From Parapusillimonas granuli (GTDB taxonomy: Bacteria > Pseudomonadota > Gammaproteobacteria > Burkholderiales > Burkholderiaceae_B), in assembly GCF_013416525.1 (NCBI RefSeq), contig NZ_JACCEM010000013.1, forward strand, positions 1-64,000: 64,000 nt of DNA, given 5' to 3'. The first letter of the stretch is position 1. The number at the start of each line of letters is the position of its first letter. The position numbers and the translations under genes are program-made. The notes under the pieces were generated by a model, which had not been told where the DNA came from, did no database searches, and was given only the letters and a program-made list of their open reading frames with translations. Positions 1 to 11,464 of this stretch are shown here, one piece after another.

Positions 1-87
1 CGCAACGGCGGCGCGCCGGCGCGCCCGGCGGCCCAGCCGGCCGGCATGGGCGCGATGGCCGCCGCCTTCGCCAAGCTCAGGAAATAA
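1..87 (+). CDS. 3' end of an upstream gene (partial)
   Basis: The frame is open from base 1 and ends at a TAA at 85-87, giving the last 28 residues of a protein. The tail is Ala/Pro/Gly-rich and ends in AFAKLRK. Such a tail resembles the C-terminus of the transcription accessory protein Tex of related bacteria, but 28 low-complexity residues cannot establish this. The next gene starts 3 bases after the stop, and its ribosome-binding site lies inside this gene's last codons, so the two are probably co-transcribed. Confidence 0.5.
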   Translation, partial: RNGGAPARPAAQPAGMGAMAAAFAKLRK

Positions 88-90
88 GCC

Positions 91-612
91 ATGGCCGAAC
101 CCGCATCCGGATACGAAAGCAAGCTGGGACGGCTGATCGGCCTGCTGAGCTGCGGCGACCTGGACGAGCACGAGACCCAGCGCATCGTCCAGGCCTGCGT
201 CGCGGCGCGGCGCGACCCCGCCAAGACACTGCGCGAACTCTACGGCGCGGACGCCGCGAAAGTCGCGCAATACGATCCGGAGGGCGTCGCCGCCTTCATC
301 GTATTCGTCGAGCTGGAAGACTATTTCGCCGTGGCCGACACGGTGGACGAGCTTTACGAGCAGGTCATCGACGCCTTCGAGCAGCCCGCCCTGCCCGACT
401 ACCCATACGACGACAACGACTTCCAGTCCGTGCCGGACTTCTATCGCTGGGTGGACGAGCAGCTGCTGCGCCACCACGAAAAGTACTGCCTGATCGAATT
501 CGGCGAAAGCTATGCCAACGACTTCCAGGTCATATTGGTCCACCGTGCAACGGTGGACCAGACCCTGGATCTCTGCCGCGAACTGGGGCTGCACGCGGCG
601 CGCTGCCTGTAG
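91..612 (+). CDS. acidic hypothetical protein, 173 aa
   Basis: Unrecognised soluble protein of 173 residues with no signal peptide or membrane segment. It is strongly acidic in its middle (a run rich in Asp/Tyr near residues 100-112). Its C-terminal part, around residues 130-170, alternates beta-like and helical stretches (FQVILVHRA, then TLDLCRELGL). The shape faintly recalls DUF6630-type proteins, but this is a guess. The start is the ATG at 91 with AGGAAA eight bases upstream, inside the previous gene. The gene converges on trpS with only 6 bases between the two stops. Confidence 0.75.
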   Translation: MAEPASGYESKLGRLIGLLSCGDLDEHETQRIVQACVAARRDPAKTLRELYGADAAKVAQYDPEGVAAFIVFVELEDYFAVADTVDELYEQVIDAFEQPALPDYPYDDNDFQSVPDFYRWVDEQLLRHHEKYCLIEFGESYANDFQVILVHRATVDQTLDLCRELGLHAARCL

Positions 613-618
613 GGGGGA

Positions 619-1956
619 TCAGCCCTCCAGCGTGCGCAAGGCCTCGGCGACGGCGTCGTGCCTGGCGGCGTCGAAGCGCGCAATGGCCGCGCCGTCGATG
701 GAAAGGATCACGTCGCCGCCCTGGCGCGACGCGAAGCCGTCGAGGCCGGCCTCTTGCAAGGCCTTGATCGCGGCGCCCGCCGCCTTGGGGTCGTCAAAGG
801 CTTCGGACAGGAACAGTTCCTGCCCATCGGCCGCCAGCAGGCGGAAACGGAAGCGCTTGCCCTCGTCCCGAAAACTGACCAGGCGCGCCGCGCGCTTGCC
901 CGGCGCCTTCTTGCCGCCCGCGGCCGCGCCCGGGACCGCCGCCGCGCTGCTGCGCAGCCCCACGGCTTCCCGCAGCACTGCCATGAAGGGCGTGGCCAGG
1001 CGCCTGGCCTTCTCGGCGCCCGCCTGCAAGATGTCTTCGATGCGTTCCGGGTGCGCCATCAGTTCAGCATAGCGGTCGCGCATCGGGCCGATTTCCTGCT
1101 CGATGCGCTCGCATAGCATGGCTTTCGCGTCGCCCCAGCCCAGGCCCTGTTCGAGCTGCAGGCGAAAAGCGCCGGATTCCGCGGGCGTGGCGAACGCGCG
1201 GTACAGCGCGTACAGATGCGAACCTTCCGCGTCCTTGGGTTCGCCCGGTTCGCGCGAGTCGGTCACGATGCGCATGACCGCCGACCGCAGCGCCTTGGCG
1301 CCGCCTTCGAACAAGGGAATGGTGTTGTCGTAGCTCTTGGACATCTTGCGCCCGTCCAGCCCGGGCAGCGTGGCGACTTCCTCGTCTATCTGCACCTCGG
1401 GCAGGACGAAGAAGTCGGTGCCGTGGCCGTACAGGTGATTGAAGCGGCTGGCGATGTCGCGCGTCATTTCCAGATGCTGGATCTGGTCGCGTCCCACGGG
1501 AACCTTGTGCGCGTTGAACAGCAGGATGTCGGCGGCCATCAGTATGGGATAGGAAAACAGGCCCATGTTGATGCCGTCGTCCGGGTCGGCCTGCCGGGCC
1601 ACGTTCTGGTCCACCGAGGCCTTGTAGGCGTGGGCGCGGTTCATCAGCCCCTTGGCCGTGACGCAGGTCAGGATCCAGCACAGCTCGGGGATCTCGGGCA
1701 GGTCGGACTGGCGGTAGAACGTGACCTTGTCCGTGTCCAGGCCGGCGGCGATCCAGGTGGCGGCGATCTCGAGCCGCGAGCGCGCCACGCGCTGCGGGTC
1801 GTCGCACTTGATCAGCGCGTGATAGTCGGCCATGAAATAGAACGCGTCCACGCCGGGCTGCGTGCTCGCCTGTATGGAAGGCCGTATCGCGCCCGCATAA
1901 TTGCCCAGATGGGGCGTTCCGGAAGTCGTGATGCCAGTCAGTACGCGGGTATTCAT
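619..1956 (-). CDS. trpS: tryptophan--tRNA ligase with C-terminal extra domain
   Basis: Class I aminoacyl-tRNA synthetase that charges tRNA-Trp in the cytoplasm. The HIGH-type motif TPHLGN is at residues 14-19 and the KMSKS loop at 204-208. The catalytic and anticodon-binding parts end near residue 335, the usual length of the family. About 110 extra residues follow: an Ala/Gly/Lys-rich linker (336-357) and a small alpha/beta domain (about 358-402, containing FRFRLLAADGQELF) that resembles YegP/DUF1508 repeats. The ATG at 1956 is clear. It is the last gene of the minus-strand run that starts at sucA, 55 bases after zapE. Confidence 0.95.
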   Translation of the reverse strand: MNTRVLTGITTSGTPHLGNYAGAIRPSIQASTQPGVDAFYFMADYHALIKCDDPQRVARSRLEIAATWIAAGLDTDKVTFYRQSDLPEIPELCWILTCVTAKGLMNRAHAYKASVDQNVARQADPDDGINMGLFSYPILMAADILLFNAHKVPVGRDQIQHLEMTRDIASRFNHLYGHGTDFFVLPEVQIDEEVATLPGLDGRKMSKSYDNTIPLFEGGAKALRSAVMRIVTDSREPGEPKDAEGSHLYALYRAFATPAESGAFRLQLEQGLGWGDAKAMLCERIEQEIGPMRDRYAELMAHPERIEDILQAGAEKARRLATPFMAVLREAVGLRSSAAAVPGAAAGGKKAPGKRAARLVSFRDEGKRFRFRLLAADGQELFLSEAFDDPKAAGAAIKALQEAGLDGFASRQGGDVILSIDGAAIARFDAARHDAVAEALRTLEG

Positions 1957-2011
1957 AGATGGTTTCGAAATTCTTGAAGCATTAGAGGCCGGGCCGGCCG
2001 GGAAAAATCAG

Positions 2012-3103
2012 CTACAGCGTGACCGCCTCGCGCTTCTCGGATTCGAGGTATTCGCGCGACTGCATCTCGAGGATGCGCGAGACGGTGCGATGGAATTCGT
2101 TCGCCATGGGGCCCTGGGTGTAGAGCTCTTCGGGATCGCATTCGGCGGACATGATCAGCTTGACCCTGTGATCGTAGAATACATCGATCAGCCAGGTAAA
2201 GCGGCGCGCTTCGGAGGCCTGGCGCGGGCTCATGCGCGGCACGTCGGAAAGAATCACCGTCTGGAAGCGGCTCGCCAGTTCCAGGTAGTCGTTCTGCGAA
2301 CGCGGCCCGCCGCACAAGGTGGCGAAGTCGAACCACACGATGTTGCCGCCCAGCGCCACGGCCTTGAGCTCGCGGTTCTCGACCGTCAGCACCGGTTTCA
2401 TCGGCGCCGTGTCGAGCAGCCGGTCGAAGGCCTGCTGCAGTTCGGCCTGCGTGTCGGGGCCGATGGGCGTCAGGTACATGCGCACCTGCTCCAGGGTGCG
2501 GCGCCGGTAATCCGTTCCGACGTCGACGTTCAGGATGTCCATGCGCTCCTGGATGAGCTTGATGGCCGGCAGGATGCGGTCGCGGTGCAGACCGTCGGGA
2601 TAGAGCGTGGAAGGCTCGTAGTTGGAGGTCATGACGAACGAGGTGCCGTATTCGAACAGGCGAAAGAGCAGCCTGTACAGAATCATGGCGTCGGCCACGT
2701 CGGACACGTGGAATTCGTCGAAGCAGATCAGGCGATACCGCTTGGCGATGCGCCGGGCGACTTCGTCCAGGGGATCCTGCTGGCCGCGGACGTCGTCCAG
2801 CTCTTTGTGCACGCCGCGCATGAATTCGTGGAAATGCACGCGGGTCTTGCGCTTGACCGGCACCGTCAGGTAGAAGGCGTCCATCAGGAAGCTCTTGCCG
2901 CGCCCCACCCCGCCCCACATGTACACGCCGCGCGGGACGTCCGGCCGCTTGAAGAGCTTGCGGAAGGTGGATGCGCGCGCCTTCTTGAACTCCACCCAGT
3001 CGTCGAAATACGCCTGCAGGCGCTCGATGGCCCGCAATTGGGCGTCATCGGAACGGTAACCCCGCTCTTCCAGGGCTTTGAAGTAGTACTCACGAACATT
3101 CAT
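2012..3103 (-). CDS. zapE: cell division protein ZapE (AFG1-like ATPase)
   Basis: P-loop ATPase of the AFG1/ZapE family, 363 residues. In E. coli ZapE associates with the Z-ring under stress. The sequence shows a Walker A motif (GGVGRGKSFL) near residue 70, a Walker B motif (LICFDEFHVSD) near 128, and the family C-terminal part with SRRFTWLIDVFYD-like spacing. An upstream ATG at 3163 would add 20 unlikely residues that overlap the terminator hairpin. The ATG at 3103, with AAGG upstream and the family-typical N-terminus MNVREYYFKAL, is preferred. It follows lpdA on the same strand, as is common in betaproteobacteria. Confidence 0.93.
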   Translation of the reverse strand: MNVREYYFKALEERGYRSDDAQLRAIERLQAYFDDWVEFKKARASTFRKLFKRPDVPRGVYMWGGVGRGKSFLMDAFYLTVPVKRKTRVHFHEFMRGVHKELDDVRGQQDPLDEVARRIAKRYRLICFDEFHVSDVADAMILYRLLFRLFEYGTSFVMTSNYEPSTLYPDGLHRDRILPAIKLIQERMDILNVDVGTDYRRRTLEQVRMYLTPIGPDTQAELQQAFDRLLDTAPMKPVLTVENRELKAVALGGNIVWFDFATLCGGPRSQNDYLELASRFQTVILSDVPRMSPRQASEARRFTWLIDVFYDHRVKLIMSAECDPEELYTQGPMANEFHRTVSRILEMQSREYLESEKREAVTL

Positions 3104-3129
3104 ACTTTGCCTTGAGGCGGTTCGGCGGC

Positions 3130-3161
3130 AAAAAGCAGGGGCGGGCCATCGCCCGCCCTGC
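3130..3161 (-). terminator. hairpin terminator after lpdA
   Basis: On the minus strand a GC-rich stem (GCAGGGCGGG paired with CCCGCCCCTGC, one bulge) is followed by TTTTT at 3134-3130. It lies 30 bases after the lpdA stop and 27 bases before the zapE start, so zapE needs either read-through or its own promoter. Confidence 0.7.
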
Positions 3162-3191
3162 ACTGGGTCACCGGATATGCGGCATGGAGGA

Positions 3192-4619
<1,428 letters not shown>

Positions 4620-4682
4620 TTTTATCTCGATAAGAATAGGGTTGCCGCAAGGCCCGGATAGGGCTGCGTGTCGGAAGAGGCA

Positions 4683-4731
4683 AAAACCCCGGCAGGCGGG
4701 TCCAGGCGTGCCGGACCGCTACCGGGGTTTT
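4683..4731 (-). terminator. hairpin between odhB and lpdA
   Basis: Perfect 10-bp stem (AAAACCCCGG at 4683-4692 with CCGGGGTTTT at 4722-4731) around a 29-nt loop. Read on the minus strand the second arm ends in GGGGTTTTTG, as in a rho-independent terminator. The large loop makes it weaker than a compact terminator, so partial read-through or an mRNA-stabilising role is possible. Confidence 0.6.
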
Positions 4732-4753
4732 CCTAGGCCGTTGCCTGCATTGC

Positions 4754-5962
4754 TCAGACGTCCAGCAGCAGGCGCTGAGGATCCTCGAGCGCTTCTTTCA
4801 TGGCCACCAGGCCCAGCACCGCTTCGCGGCCGTCGATGATGCGGTGATCGTACGACAGGGCCAGGTAATTCATGGGGCGTATCACCACCTGGCCGTTTTC
4901 GGCCACCGGACGGTCCTTGGTGGCGTGGATGCCGAGAATGGCCGACTGCGGAGGATTGATGATGGGCGTGGACAGCATCGAGCCGAACACGCCGCCGTTG
5001 GAGATCGAGAACGTGCCGCCCGTGAGTTCTTCCAGGCTGAGCTTGCCGTCGCGCGCACGCGCGCCGAAATCGGCGATCTGCTTCTCGATGTCGGCGATGG
5101 AGAGCTGATCGGCGTTGCGCAGGATGGGCACCACCAGGCCGCGCGGGCTGCCGACCGCGATGCCGATGTCGAAATAGCCGTGGTAGATGATGTCCTTGCC
5201 GTCGACCGAGGCGTTCAGCACGGGGTATTTCTTGAGCGCCGCCACGGCAGCCTTCACGAAGAAGGAAGTGAAGCCCAGCTTGACGCCGTGTTCTTTCTCG
5301 AATTCGTCCTTGTACTTCTTGCGCAGGTCGAGGATGCCCTGCATGTTGACCTCGTTGAAGGTCGTGAGGATGGCGTTCTCGGATTGCGACTGCAGCAGGC
5401 GTTCGGCGACGCGGGCGCGCAGGCGGCTCATGGGCACGCGCTGTTCGGGGCGGCCGTCCAGCGACAGCGTGGGCGGCGCCACCGGAGCGGCCGCTTTCTT
5501 GGCGGGCGCGGCGCCGGCCTGCAGGGCGTCGCCCTTGGTGATGCGGCCGCCGCGGCCGGTGCCTTCGACACTGGCCGGATCCACGCCCTTGTCGGCCAGG
5601 ATCTTGCCCGCGGCGGGCGAGGTGATGGCGGACGCGGCGGGCGCGGCAGCGGCGGCGGCCGGCGCCGAGGCGGGTGCCGCCGGAGCGGCGCCTGCGGCGG
5701 CGGGTGCGGCGGCGGCCTTGCCTTCGGTGTCGATGCGGGCAAGGACCTCACCGGACGTCACGGTGCTGCCGTCGCCCTTCACGATTTCCTTCAAGACGCC
5801 CCCGGCGGGCGCCGGCACTTCGAGCACGACCTTGTCGGTTTCGACTTCAATCAGGATTTCATCGGCTTCGACCGCTTCGCCAGGCTGCTTCTTCCAGTTG
5901 AGCAGCGTGGCTTCCGAAACGGATTCGGAAAGCTGGGGTACGAGAACGTCAGTAATTGCCAT
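4754..5962 (-). CDS. odhB: dihydrolipoyllysine succinyltransferase, E2 of 2-oxoglutarate dehydrogenase
   Basis: E2 core of the 2-oxoglutarate dehydrogenase complex; it transfers the succinyl group from lipoamide to CoA. The 402 residues show a single N-terminal lipoyl domain with the modified Lys44 in [12 protein letters not shown]. An Ala/Pro-rich hinge follows (about 78-120), then a peripheral subunit-binding domain ([20 protein letters not shown], about 120-145). Last is the catalytic acyltransferase domain ending in the active-site motif [13 protein letters not shown]. It follows sucA by 30 bases. The same gene is called sucB in enteric bacteria. Confidence 0.97.
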   Translation of the reverse strand: MAITDVLVPQLSESVSEATLLNWKKQPGEAVEADEILIEVETDKVVLEVPAPAGGVLKEIVKGDGSTVTSGEVLARIDTEGKAAAAPAAAGAAPAAPASAPAAAAAAPAASAITSPAAGKILADKGVDPASVEGTGRGGRITKGDALQAGAAPAKKAAAPVAPPTLSLDGRPEQRVPMSRLRARVAERLLQSQSENAILTTFNEVNMQGILDLRKKYKDEFEKEHGVKLGFTSFFVKAAVAALKKYPVLNASVDGKDIIYHGYFDIGIAVGSPRGLVVPILRNADQLSIADIEKQIADFGARARDGKLSLEELTGGTFSISNGGVFGSMLSTPIINPPQSAILGIHATKDRPVAENGQVVIRPMNYLALSYDHRIIDGREAVLGLVAMKEALEDPQRLLLDV

Positions 5963-5992
5963 GGTGTGTATTCCGTTTGTGTAAGGTATTCG

Positions 5993-8860
5993 TTATTTGG
6001 CCAGGAAGGTCTTGAATTTGGGGGCGTAGGCCTGCTCGAGCAGCGCGCGCTGCTGCTCTTGGTGCTTGGCCAGATAGCCCACCGCGGGGGACGCCGATGC
6101 GGGCCGCCCGGCATAGCCCAGCTTTTGACCTTCGCTCATGTTCTCGTACAGGTGGTGCTGAATGTAGAACCAGGGGCCCTGGTTCTGCGGTTCGTCCTGG
6201 ACCCACATGACTTCCTTGGCGTTCACGTATTTCTGCAGTTCCGCCTGGAAGGCCTTGTGCGCAAACGGGTACAGCTGTTCGATGCGCAGGATGGCGACAT
6301 CGTTGCGGCCCGCGTCGTTGCGCGCATGGACCAAATCGTAATACACCTTGCCCGAGCACACCAGGACGCGCTTGACGCCGGCTGGATCGATATCGGCGTT
6401 CTGTTCGCCGATGACGGGCAGGAACTGGCTGGTGGCCAGATCGGAAAGCGGAGAGGCGGCGTCTTTGTTGCGCAGCAGCGACTTCGGCGTGAGGATCACC
6501 AGCGGCTTGCGGAACGGACGGATCATCTGGCGGCGCAGCACGTGGAAGATCTGGGCCCCCGTCGTGGGCTGGACCACCTGGATGTTGTTGTCGGCGCACA
6601 GCTGCAGGAAGCGTTCGATGCGGGCCGAGGAGTGCTCGGGGCCCTGGCCTTCGTAACCGTGCGGCAGCATGAGGGTCAGGCCGCACTGGCGGCCCCACTT
6701 GGCTTCGCCGGATGTGATGAACTGGTCGATGACGACCTGGGCGCCGTTGACGAAGTCGCCGAATTGCGCTTCCCAGATGGTCAGCGTATTGGGCTCGGCG
6801 GTGGCATAGCCGTATTCGAAGCCCAGGACGGCTTCCTCGGACAGCACCGAGTCGATGACGGTGAACGGCGCCTGGTTCTCGGAGACGTTCTGCAGCGGAA
6901 TGTAGCTGCCGTCGTCCCAGCGTTCGCGCTTCTGGTCGTGCAGCACGGCATGGCGATGGGTGAAGGTGCCGCGGCCGGAGTCCTGGCCGGTGATGCGCAC
7001 CGCATAGCCGCTGGCCACCAGGGTGGCGAAGGCCAGGTGCTCGCCCATGCCCCAGTCGACGTTCATTTCGCCCCGCGCCATGGCGCGGCGGTCATTCAGC
7101 AGCTTGTTGACCAGGGAGTGCGGCGTGAAGTTGTCGGGGACGGTAGTGAGCTTTTCGCCGATGCGGGTCAGTTCGGCGATGGGCACGCCGGTGTCGGCCG
7201 AGTCGGTCCATTTGGCGCCCAGGAAGGGCGACCAGTCGGTGGCGTACTTGTTCTTGTAGTCGGTGAGGACGGGCTCGATGGTGCGCTGGCCGTCTTCCAT
7301 GAGCTGGCGGTAGTCCTTCACCAGCTGGTCGGGTTCGTCGGGCGACAGCACGCCCTGGGCGACCAGCCTGTCGGCATAGACCTTGCGGGTGCCGGGGTGC
7401 TTGCCGATGCTCTTGTACATCAGCGGCTGGGTCAGCGAGGGGGTGTCCTGCTCGTTGTGGCCCAGCTTGCGGAAGCAGACGATGTCGACCACGACGTCGT
7501 GGCGGAACTTCTGGCGGTAGTCCAGCGCCAGCTGGGTCACGTAGACGACGGCTTCGGGGTCGTCGCCGTTGACGTGGAACACCGGGGCTTCGATCATCTT
7601 GACGACGTCGGTGCAATACAGCGTGGAGCGCGTATCGCGGGGGTCGGAGGTGGTGAAGCCGATCTGGTTGTTGATGACGATGTGCAGCGTGCCGCCCGTG
7701 CCGTAGCCGCGGGTTTGCGCCAGGTTCAGGGTTTCCATGACCACGCCCTGCCCCGCGAAGGCCGCGTCGCCGTGCACCAGCACGGGCAGGACCTGGGAAC
7801 CGTCGGTGTCGCCGCGGCGGTCCTGGCGCGCGCGCACGCTGCCTTCCACCACGGGGTTGACGATTTCGAGGTGGGACGGGTTGAACGCCAGCGACAGGTG
7901 CACGGGGCCGCCGCGCGTGGACAGGTCGCTGGAAAAGCCGTTGTGGTATTTGACGTCGCCGTCGGTCAGGCCTTCGGCGTGCTTGCCTTCGAATTCCGCG
8001 AACAGGTCGCCGGGCATCTTGCCCATGATGTTCACGAGCATGTTCAGGCGTCCGCGGTGCGCCATGCCGACGATGATTTCCTGCACGCCGTTTTCGCCGG
8101 CGTGGTTCACGACTTCATCCATGGCGGCGATGAAGCTTTCGCCCCCTTCGAGGGAGAAACGCTTCTGGCCGACATATTTGGTGTGCAGATAGCGTTCGAG
8201 GCCTTCGGCCTCGGTGACTTGCTGCAGGATGTGGCGTTTTTGCTCGGGCGTGAGGGTCAGCACGCCCATGGAGGATTCGAGCCTTTCCTGGATCCAGCGC
8301 TTGGCGGTGGGGTCGGAAATGTGCATGAATTCCGCGCCGATGTTGCGGCAATAGGTGTCACGCAAGGCCTTGAGCATGTCGCGCAAGGTCATGGTGTCGG
8401 CTTTGGTGAAATAGGTGTTGGTCGCCGCGTACACCTGGTCGAGGTCGGCTTCGGTCAGGCCGTAGGAACTGGGATCCAGCTCGGGGATGACCGGGCGGTC
8501 CTGGCGCTTCAAGGGGTCGAGGTCGGCCAGGCGCGAACCCAGCGAGCGATACGCCGCTATGATGGACTGGACATAGACCTGCTTGCTGGCCACCGAAAGG
8601 TCGGGTTCCTGGGCGCGCACGACGAAGGCGTTGGCCTTGGCGCGCTGGGCGAAGGATTCGATGACGGGGGCGTGGGCCTGATCGCGCGTGGTTTCCTTGC
8701 CGTCGGCCGCGGGCTGGTTTTGCAGCTGGTCGAAATACTGGCGCCACTTGTCCGGAACGGAGCCGGGATTGTCGAGATAGGACTCGTAGAGTTCCTCGAC
8801 ATAGGGGGCGTTGCTACCAAAAAGGTAAGAAGTTGATAAGAGTTCTATTTCCGATGACAT
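5993..8860 (-). CDS. sucA: 2-oxoglutarate dehydrogenase E1 component
   Basis: Thiamine-diphosphate-dependent E1 that decarboxylates 2-oxoglutarate in the TCA cycle and reductively succinylates the lipoyl group of E2. Length is 955 residues, as expected. Visible features: a short N-terminal tail that contacts E2 (YVEELYESYLDNPGSV, residues 19-34), the ThDP-binding core with GMAHRGRLN and HGDAAFAGQGVV, and the C-terminal region with EAQFGDFVNGAQV. The ATG at 8860 has an AGGTGAAG sequence upstream. It is the first gene of the sucA-odhB-lpdA run and diverges from malic enzyme, so pyruvate/TCA genes lie on both sides of 8861-9160. Confidence 0.98.
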   Translation of the reverse strand: MSSEIELLSTSYLFGSNAPYVEELYESYLDNPGSVPDKWRQYFDQLQNQPAADGKETTRDQAHAPVIESFAQRAKANAFVVRAQEPDLSVASKQVYVQSIIAAYRSLGSRLADLDPLKRQDRPVIPELDPSSYGLTEADLDQVYAATNTYFTKADTMTLRDMLKALRDTYCRNIGAEFMHISDPTAKRWIQERLESSMGVLTLTPEQKRHILQQVTEAEGLERYLHTKYVGQKRFSLEGGESFIAAMDEVVNHAGENGVQEIIVGMAHRGRLNMLVNIMGKMPGDLFAEFEGKHAEGLTDGDVKYHNGFSSDLSTRGGPVHLSLAFNPSHLEIVNPVVEGSVRARQDRRGDTDGSQVLPVLVHGDAAFAGQGVVMETLNLAQTRGYGTGGTLHIVINNQIGFTTSDPRDTRSTLYCTDVVKMIEAPVFHVNGDDPEAVVYVTQLALDYRQKFRHDVVVDIVCFRKLGHNEQDTPSLTQPLMYKSIGKHPGTRKVYADRLVAQGVLSPDEPDQLVKDYRQLMEDGQRTIEPVLTDYKNKYATDWSPFLGAKWTDSADTGVPIAELTRIGEKLTTVPDNFTPHSLVNKLLNDRRAMARGEMNVDWGMGEHLAFATLVASGYAVRITGQDSGRGTFTHRHAVLHDQKRERWDDGSYIPLQNVSENQAPFTVIDSVLSEEAVLGFEYGYATAEPNTLTIWEAQFGDFVNGAQVVIDQFITSGEAKWGRQCGLTLMLPHGYEGQGPEHSSARIERFLQLCADNNIQVVQPTTGAQIFHVLRRQMIRPFRKPLVILTPKSLLRNKDAASPLSDLATSQFLPVIGEQNADIDPAGVKRVLVCSGKVYYDLVHARNDAGRNDVAILRIEQLYPFAHKAFQAELQKYVNAKEVMWVQDEPQNQGPWFYIQHHLYENMSEGQKLGYAGRPASASPAVGYLAKHQEQQRALLEQAYAPKFKTFLAK

Positions 8861-9160
8861 ATATGCGCTTCACCTATCCGAGTGTCTCACTCGTTATGAT
8901 GCAGGAACACCTTCCGCGACACGGCCAGACCGATTAGCGGATAGCGGGGCAGAAGGCAACGTACGACGCCTTGATAAGCCGTATTCGCAGTAGTATACCC
9001 TCGAAGCTACAGGGGACAAACCCGCGGGGTGCAAACCGCCGGCAAAACGGCCAAAGCGTTGGCATTAACAAACACCTGGCCTCGTCCGCCTACATTTTCT
9101 TTACCCGGCCTGGCAATCCGGTTAACTTTTCTGTCTTTGTTTTTTACAGGAGCCGCACTC
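8861..9160. other. divergent intergenic region, sucA / malic enzyme
   Basis: About 300 bases without a gene. It holds a good plus-strand sigma-70 promoter for malic enzyme (listed separately) and must contain the sucA promoter on the minus strand, which I could not place with confidence. No open frame with a credible start and no strong hairpin was seen. Confidence 0.6.
8971..8999 (+). promoter_or_regulatory. sigma-70 promoter for malic enzyme
   Basis: TTGATA (8971-8976), a 17-base spacer and TATACC (8994-8999). The match and spacing are close to the sigma-70 consensus. It predicts a transcript with a leader of about 155 nt before the start at 9161. Confidence 0.6.
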
Positions 9161-11458
9161 ATGGACGCCAATGCCGACCTCGCAAAACTCGCCTTGGACT
9201 ACCACGCCAACCCCACGCCCGGCAAAATCTCCGTCATGCCGACGAAGCCGCTGGCCAACCAGGACGATCTCTCCCTCGCCTATTCCCCGGGCGTCGCCGT
9301 TGCCTGCATGTCCATCCACGCCGAAGGCGAGCAGGCCGCATCCATGTACACCTCGCGCTCCAATCTGGTGGGCGTGATCACCAACGGCACGGCGGTGCTG
9401 GGCCTGGGCAACATCGGCCCGCTGGCCGCCAAGCCGGTCATGGAAGGCAAGGGCTGCCTGTTCAAGAAGTTCGCCGGCATCGACGTGTTCGACATCGAGC
9501 TGGCCGAAACCGACCCCGACAAGCTGGTGGACATCATCGCGGCGCTGGAGCCCACCCTGGGCGGCGTCAACCTGGAAGACATCAAGGCGCCGGAATGCTT
9601 CTATATCGAGAAGAAGCTGCGCGAGCGCATGAAGATCCCGGTCTTCCACGACGACCAGCACGGCACGGCCATCATTTCGTCGGCCGCCATCCTGAACGGC
9701 CTGAAGGTGGTCGACAAGCGGATCGGCGACGTCAAGCTGGTGTGCTCGGGCGCGGGCGCGGCCGCCATCGCCTGCCTGGACCTGCTGGTGCACCTGGGCG
9801 TCAAGAAGCAGAACATCTTCGTGGTGGATTCGCGCGGCGTGATCCGCGTCGGCCGCGACGAGAACATGGAGCCCAACAAGGCCCGCTACGCGCAGGACAC
9901 CCAGGCCCGCACCCTGGCCGACGTCTGCGTCGACGCCGACGTGTTCCTGGGCTGCTCCGCCCCCGGCGTGCTGACGGCCGACATGCTCAAGACCATGGCG
10001 CCCAGCCCGCTCGTCCTGGCGCTGGCCAATCCCGAGCCCGAAATCCGCCCCGAGATCGCCAAGGCGGCGCGCCCCGACTGCATCATCGCGACCGGCCGGT
10101 CCGACTACCCCAACCAGGTCAACAACGTCCTGTGCTTCCCCTTCATCTTCCGCGGCGCGCTCGATGTCGGCGCCACCGTCATCAATGAAGAGATGAAGCT
10201 CGCCTGCGTCAAGGCCATCGCCGAGCTCGCCGAGGCCGAGCAGAACGACGAGGTCGCCACCGCCTACGCCGACCAGGACCTGGCCTTCGGACCCGACTAC
10301 ATCATCCCCAAGCCCTTCGATCCGCGCCTGATCGTCAAGATCGCGCCCGCGGTGGCCGAGGCCGCCGCCGCATCGGGCGTGGCCCGCCGCCCCATCGAGG
10401 ACATCGAGGCCTATCGCCAGAAGCTGATGAGCCTGGTCTACCATACCGGCCAGCTGATGCGCCCGCTGTTCATGCAGGCCAAGACCGCGCCGAAACGCGT
10501 CATCTACGCCGACGGCGAAGACGAGCGCGTGCTGCGCGCCGCCCAGACGGTGGTCGACGAGAACATCGCCTTCCCCATCCTGGTGGGCCGCCCGGCGGTG
10601 ATCAACATGCGCATCGAGAAATTCGGCTTGCGGCTTGCGGCCGGCCGCAACATCGAGATCGTCGATCCCGAGAACGATGCGCGCTTCAATGAAACCTGGC
10701 AGGCCTATTACAAGCTCAAGGGCCGCGACGGCGTCACGCCCGACATCGCCAAAGCCATGGTGCGCAAGCACAATTCGCTGATCGGCGTGATGCTCCTGCA
10801 GCGCGGCGACGCGGACGCCATGCTGTGCGGCGTCAGCAGCCGCTTCGACAATCAGCTGAAGTACGTGGAGGAGGTCATCGGCCTGAAGCAGGGGGCCAAG
10901 ACTTTCGCGGCGATGAACGTGCTGATGCTGCCGACGCAGACCCTTTTCATTTGCGACACGCACGTGAACGAGGACCCGGACGCGGAGCAGATCGCCGACA
11001 TGACGATCCAGGCGGCCGAAGAAATGCAGCGCTTCGGCGTGGTGCCGAAGGTGGCTCTGCTGTCGCATTCGAACTTCGGAAGCCGCAGCACGAAGTCTTC
11101 GCGCAAGATGGCCGAGGCCCGCCGCATTCTGTCGGAACGCGCGCCGCATCTGGAAGTGGACGGCGAAATGCATGCCGACTCGGCGCTGTCGGAGAAGATC
11201 CGCAACAAGGCTTATCCGGATTCCGCGCTGAAGGGGCCGGCCAATCTGCTGATCATGCCCAATCTGGACACGGGGAACATCACCTACAACATGCTGAAGA
11301 TGACGGGCAGCAATGGCGTGGCGATGGGCCCGGTGTTGCTGGGGGCGGCTCGGCCGGTGCACATTCTCACCACCAGCTCCACGGTGCGCCGCATCGTGAA
11401 CATGACGACGCTGGCGGTGGTGGATGCGCAGCAGGAGGCCGGGCAGGTATCGCTGTAG
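9161..11458 (+). CDS. maeB: NADP-dependent malic enzyme (malate to pyruvate)
   Basis: Large MaeB-type malic enzyme, 765 residues, catalysing oxidative decarboxylation of malate to pyruvate. The N-terminal 430 residues are the malic enzyme proper, with the substrate loop SLAYSPGVA, the metal-binding run [11 protein letters not shown] and the nucleotide motif [10 protein letters not shown]. Residues from about 440 to the end form the phosphate acetyltransferase-like domain typical of this class ([14 protein letters not shown] near 590), which is usually regulatory rather than active. The start at 9161 is chosen because ACAGGAG precedes it and the N-terminus [15 protein letters not shown] fits the family. 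An in-frame upstream start would add a hydrophobic, non-conserved stretch. Confidence 0.96.
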   Translation: MDANADLAKLALDYHANPTPGKISVMPTKPLANQDDLSLAYSPGVAVACMSIHAEGEQAASMYTSRSNLVGVITNGTAVLGLGNIGPLAAKPVMEGKGCLFKKFAGIDVFDIELAETDPDKLVDIIAALEPTLGGVNLEDIKAPECFYIEKKLRERMKIPVFHDDQHGTAIISSAAILNGLKVVDKRIGDVKLVCSGAGAAAIACLDLLVHLGVKKQNIFVVDSRGVIRVGRDENMEPNKARYAQDTQARTLADVCVDADVFLGCSAPGVLTADMLKTMAPSPLVLALANPEPEIRPEIAKAARPDCIIATGRSDYPNQVNNVLCFPFIFRGALDVGATVINEEMKLACVKAIAELAEAEQNDEVATAYADQDLAFGPDYIIPKPFDPRLIVKIAPAVAEAAAASGVARRPIEDIEAYRQKLMSLVYHTGQLMRPLFMQAKTAPKRVIYADGEDERVLRAAQTVVDENIAFPILVGRPAVINMRIEKFGLRLAAGRNIEIVDPENDARFNETWQAYYKLKGRDGVTPDIAKAMVRKHNSLIGVMLLQRGDADAMLCGVSSRFDNQLKYVEEVIGLKQGAKTFAAMNVLMLPTQTLFICDTHVNEDPDAEQIADMTIQAAEEMQRFGVVPKVALLSHSNFGSRSTKSSRKMAEARRILSERAPHLEVDGEMHADSALSEKIRNKAYPDSALKGPANLLIMPNLDTGNITYNMLKMTGSNGVAMGPVLLGAARPVHILTTSSTVRRIVNMTTLAVVDAQQEAGQVSL

Positions 11459-11464
11459 GCGGGT

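Noticed and set aside
4844-8836. A very long open frame on the plus strand opposite odhB and sucA
   Set aside because: It is a GC-rich antisense shadow: it lacks any domain, is rich in His/Gly/Val/Gln in the pattern of reversed codons, and lies over two unmistakable genes.
9122-11362. Long minus-strand frame opposite malic enzyme
   Set aside because: Same antisense pattern, with no start signal and no recognisable domain.
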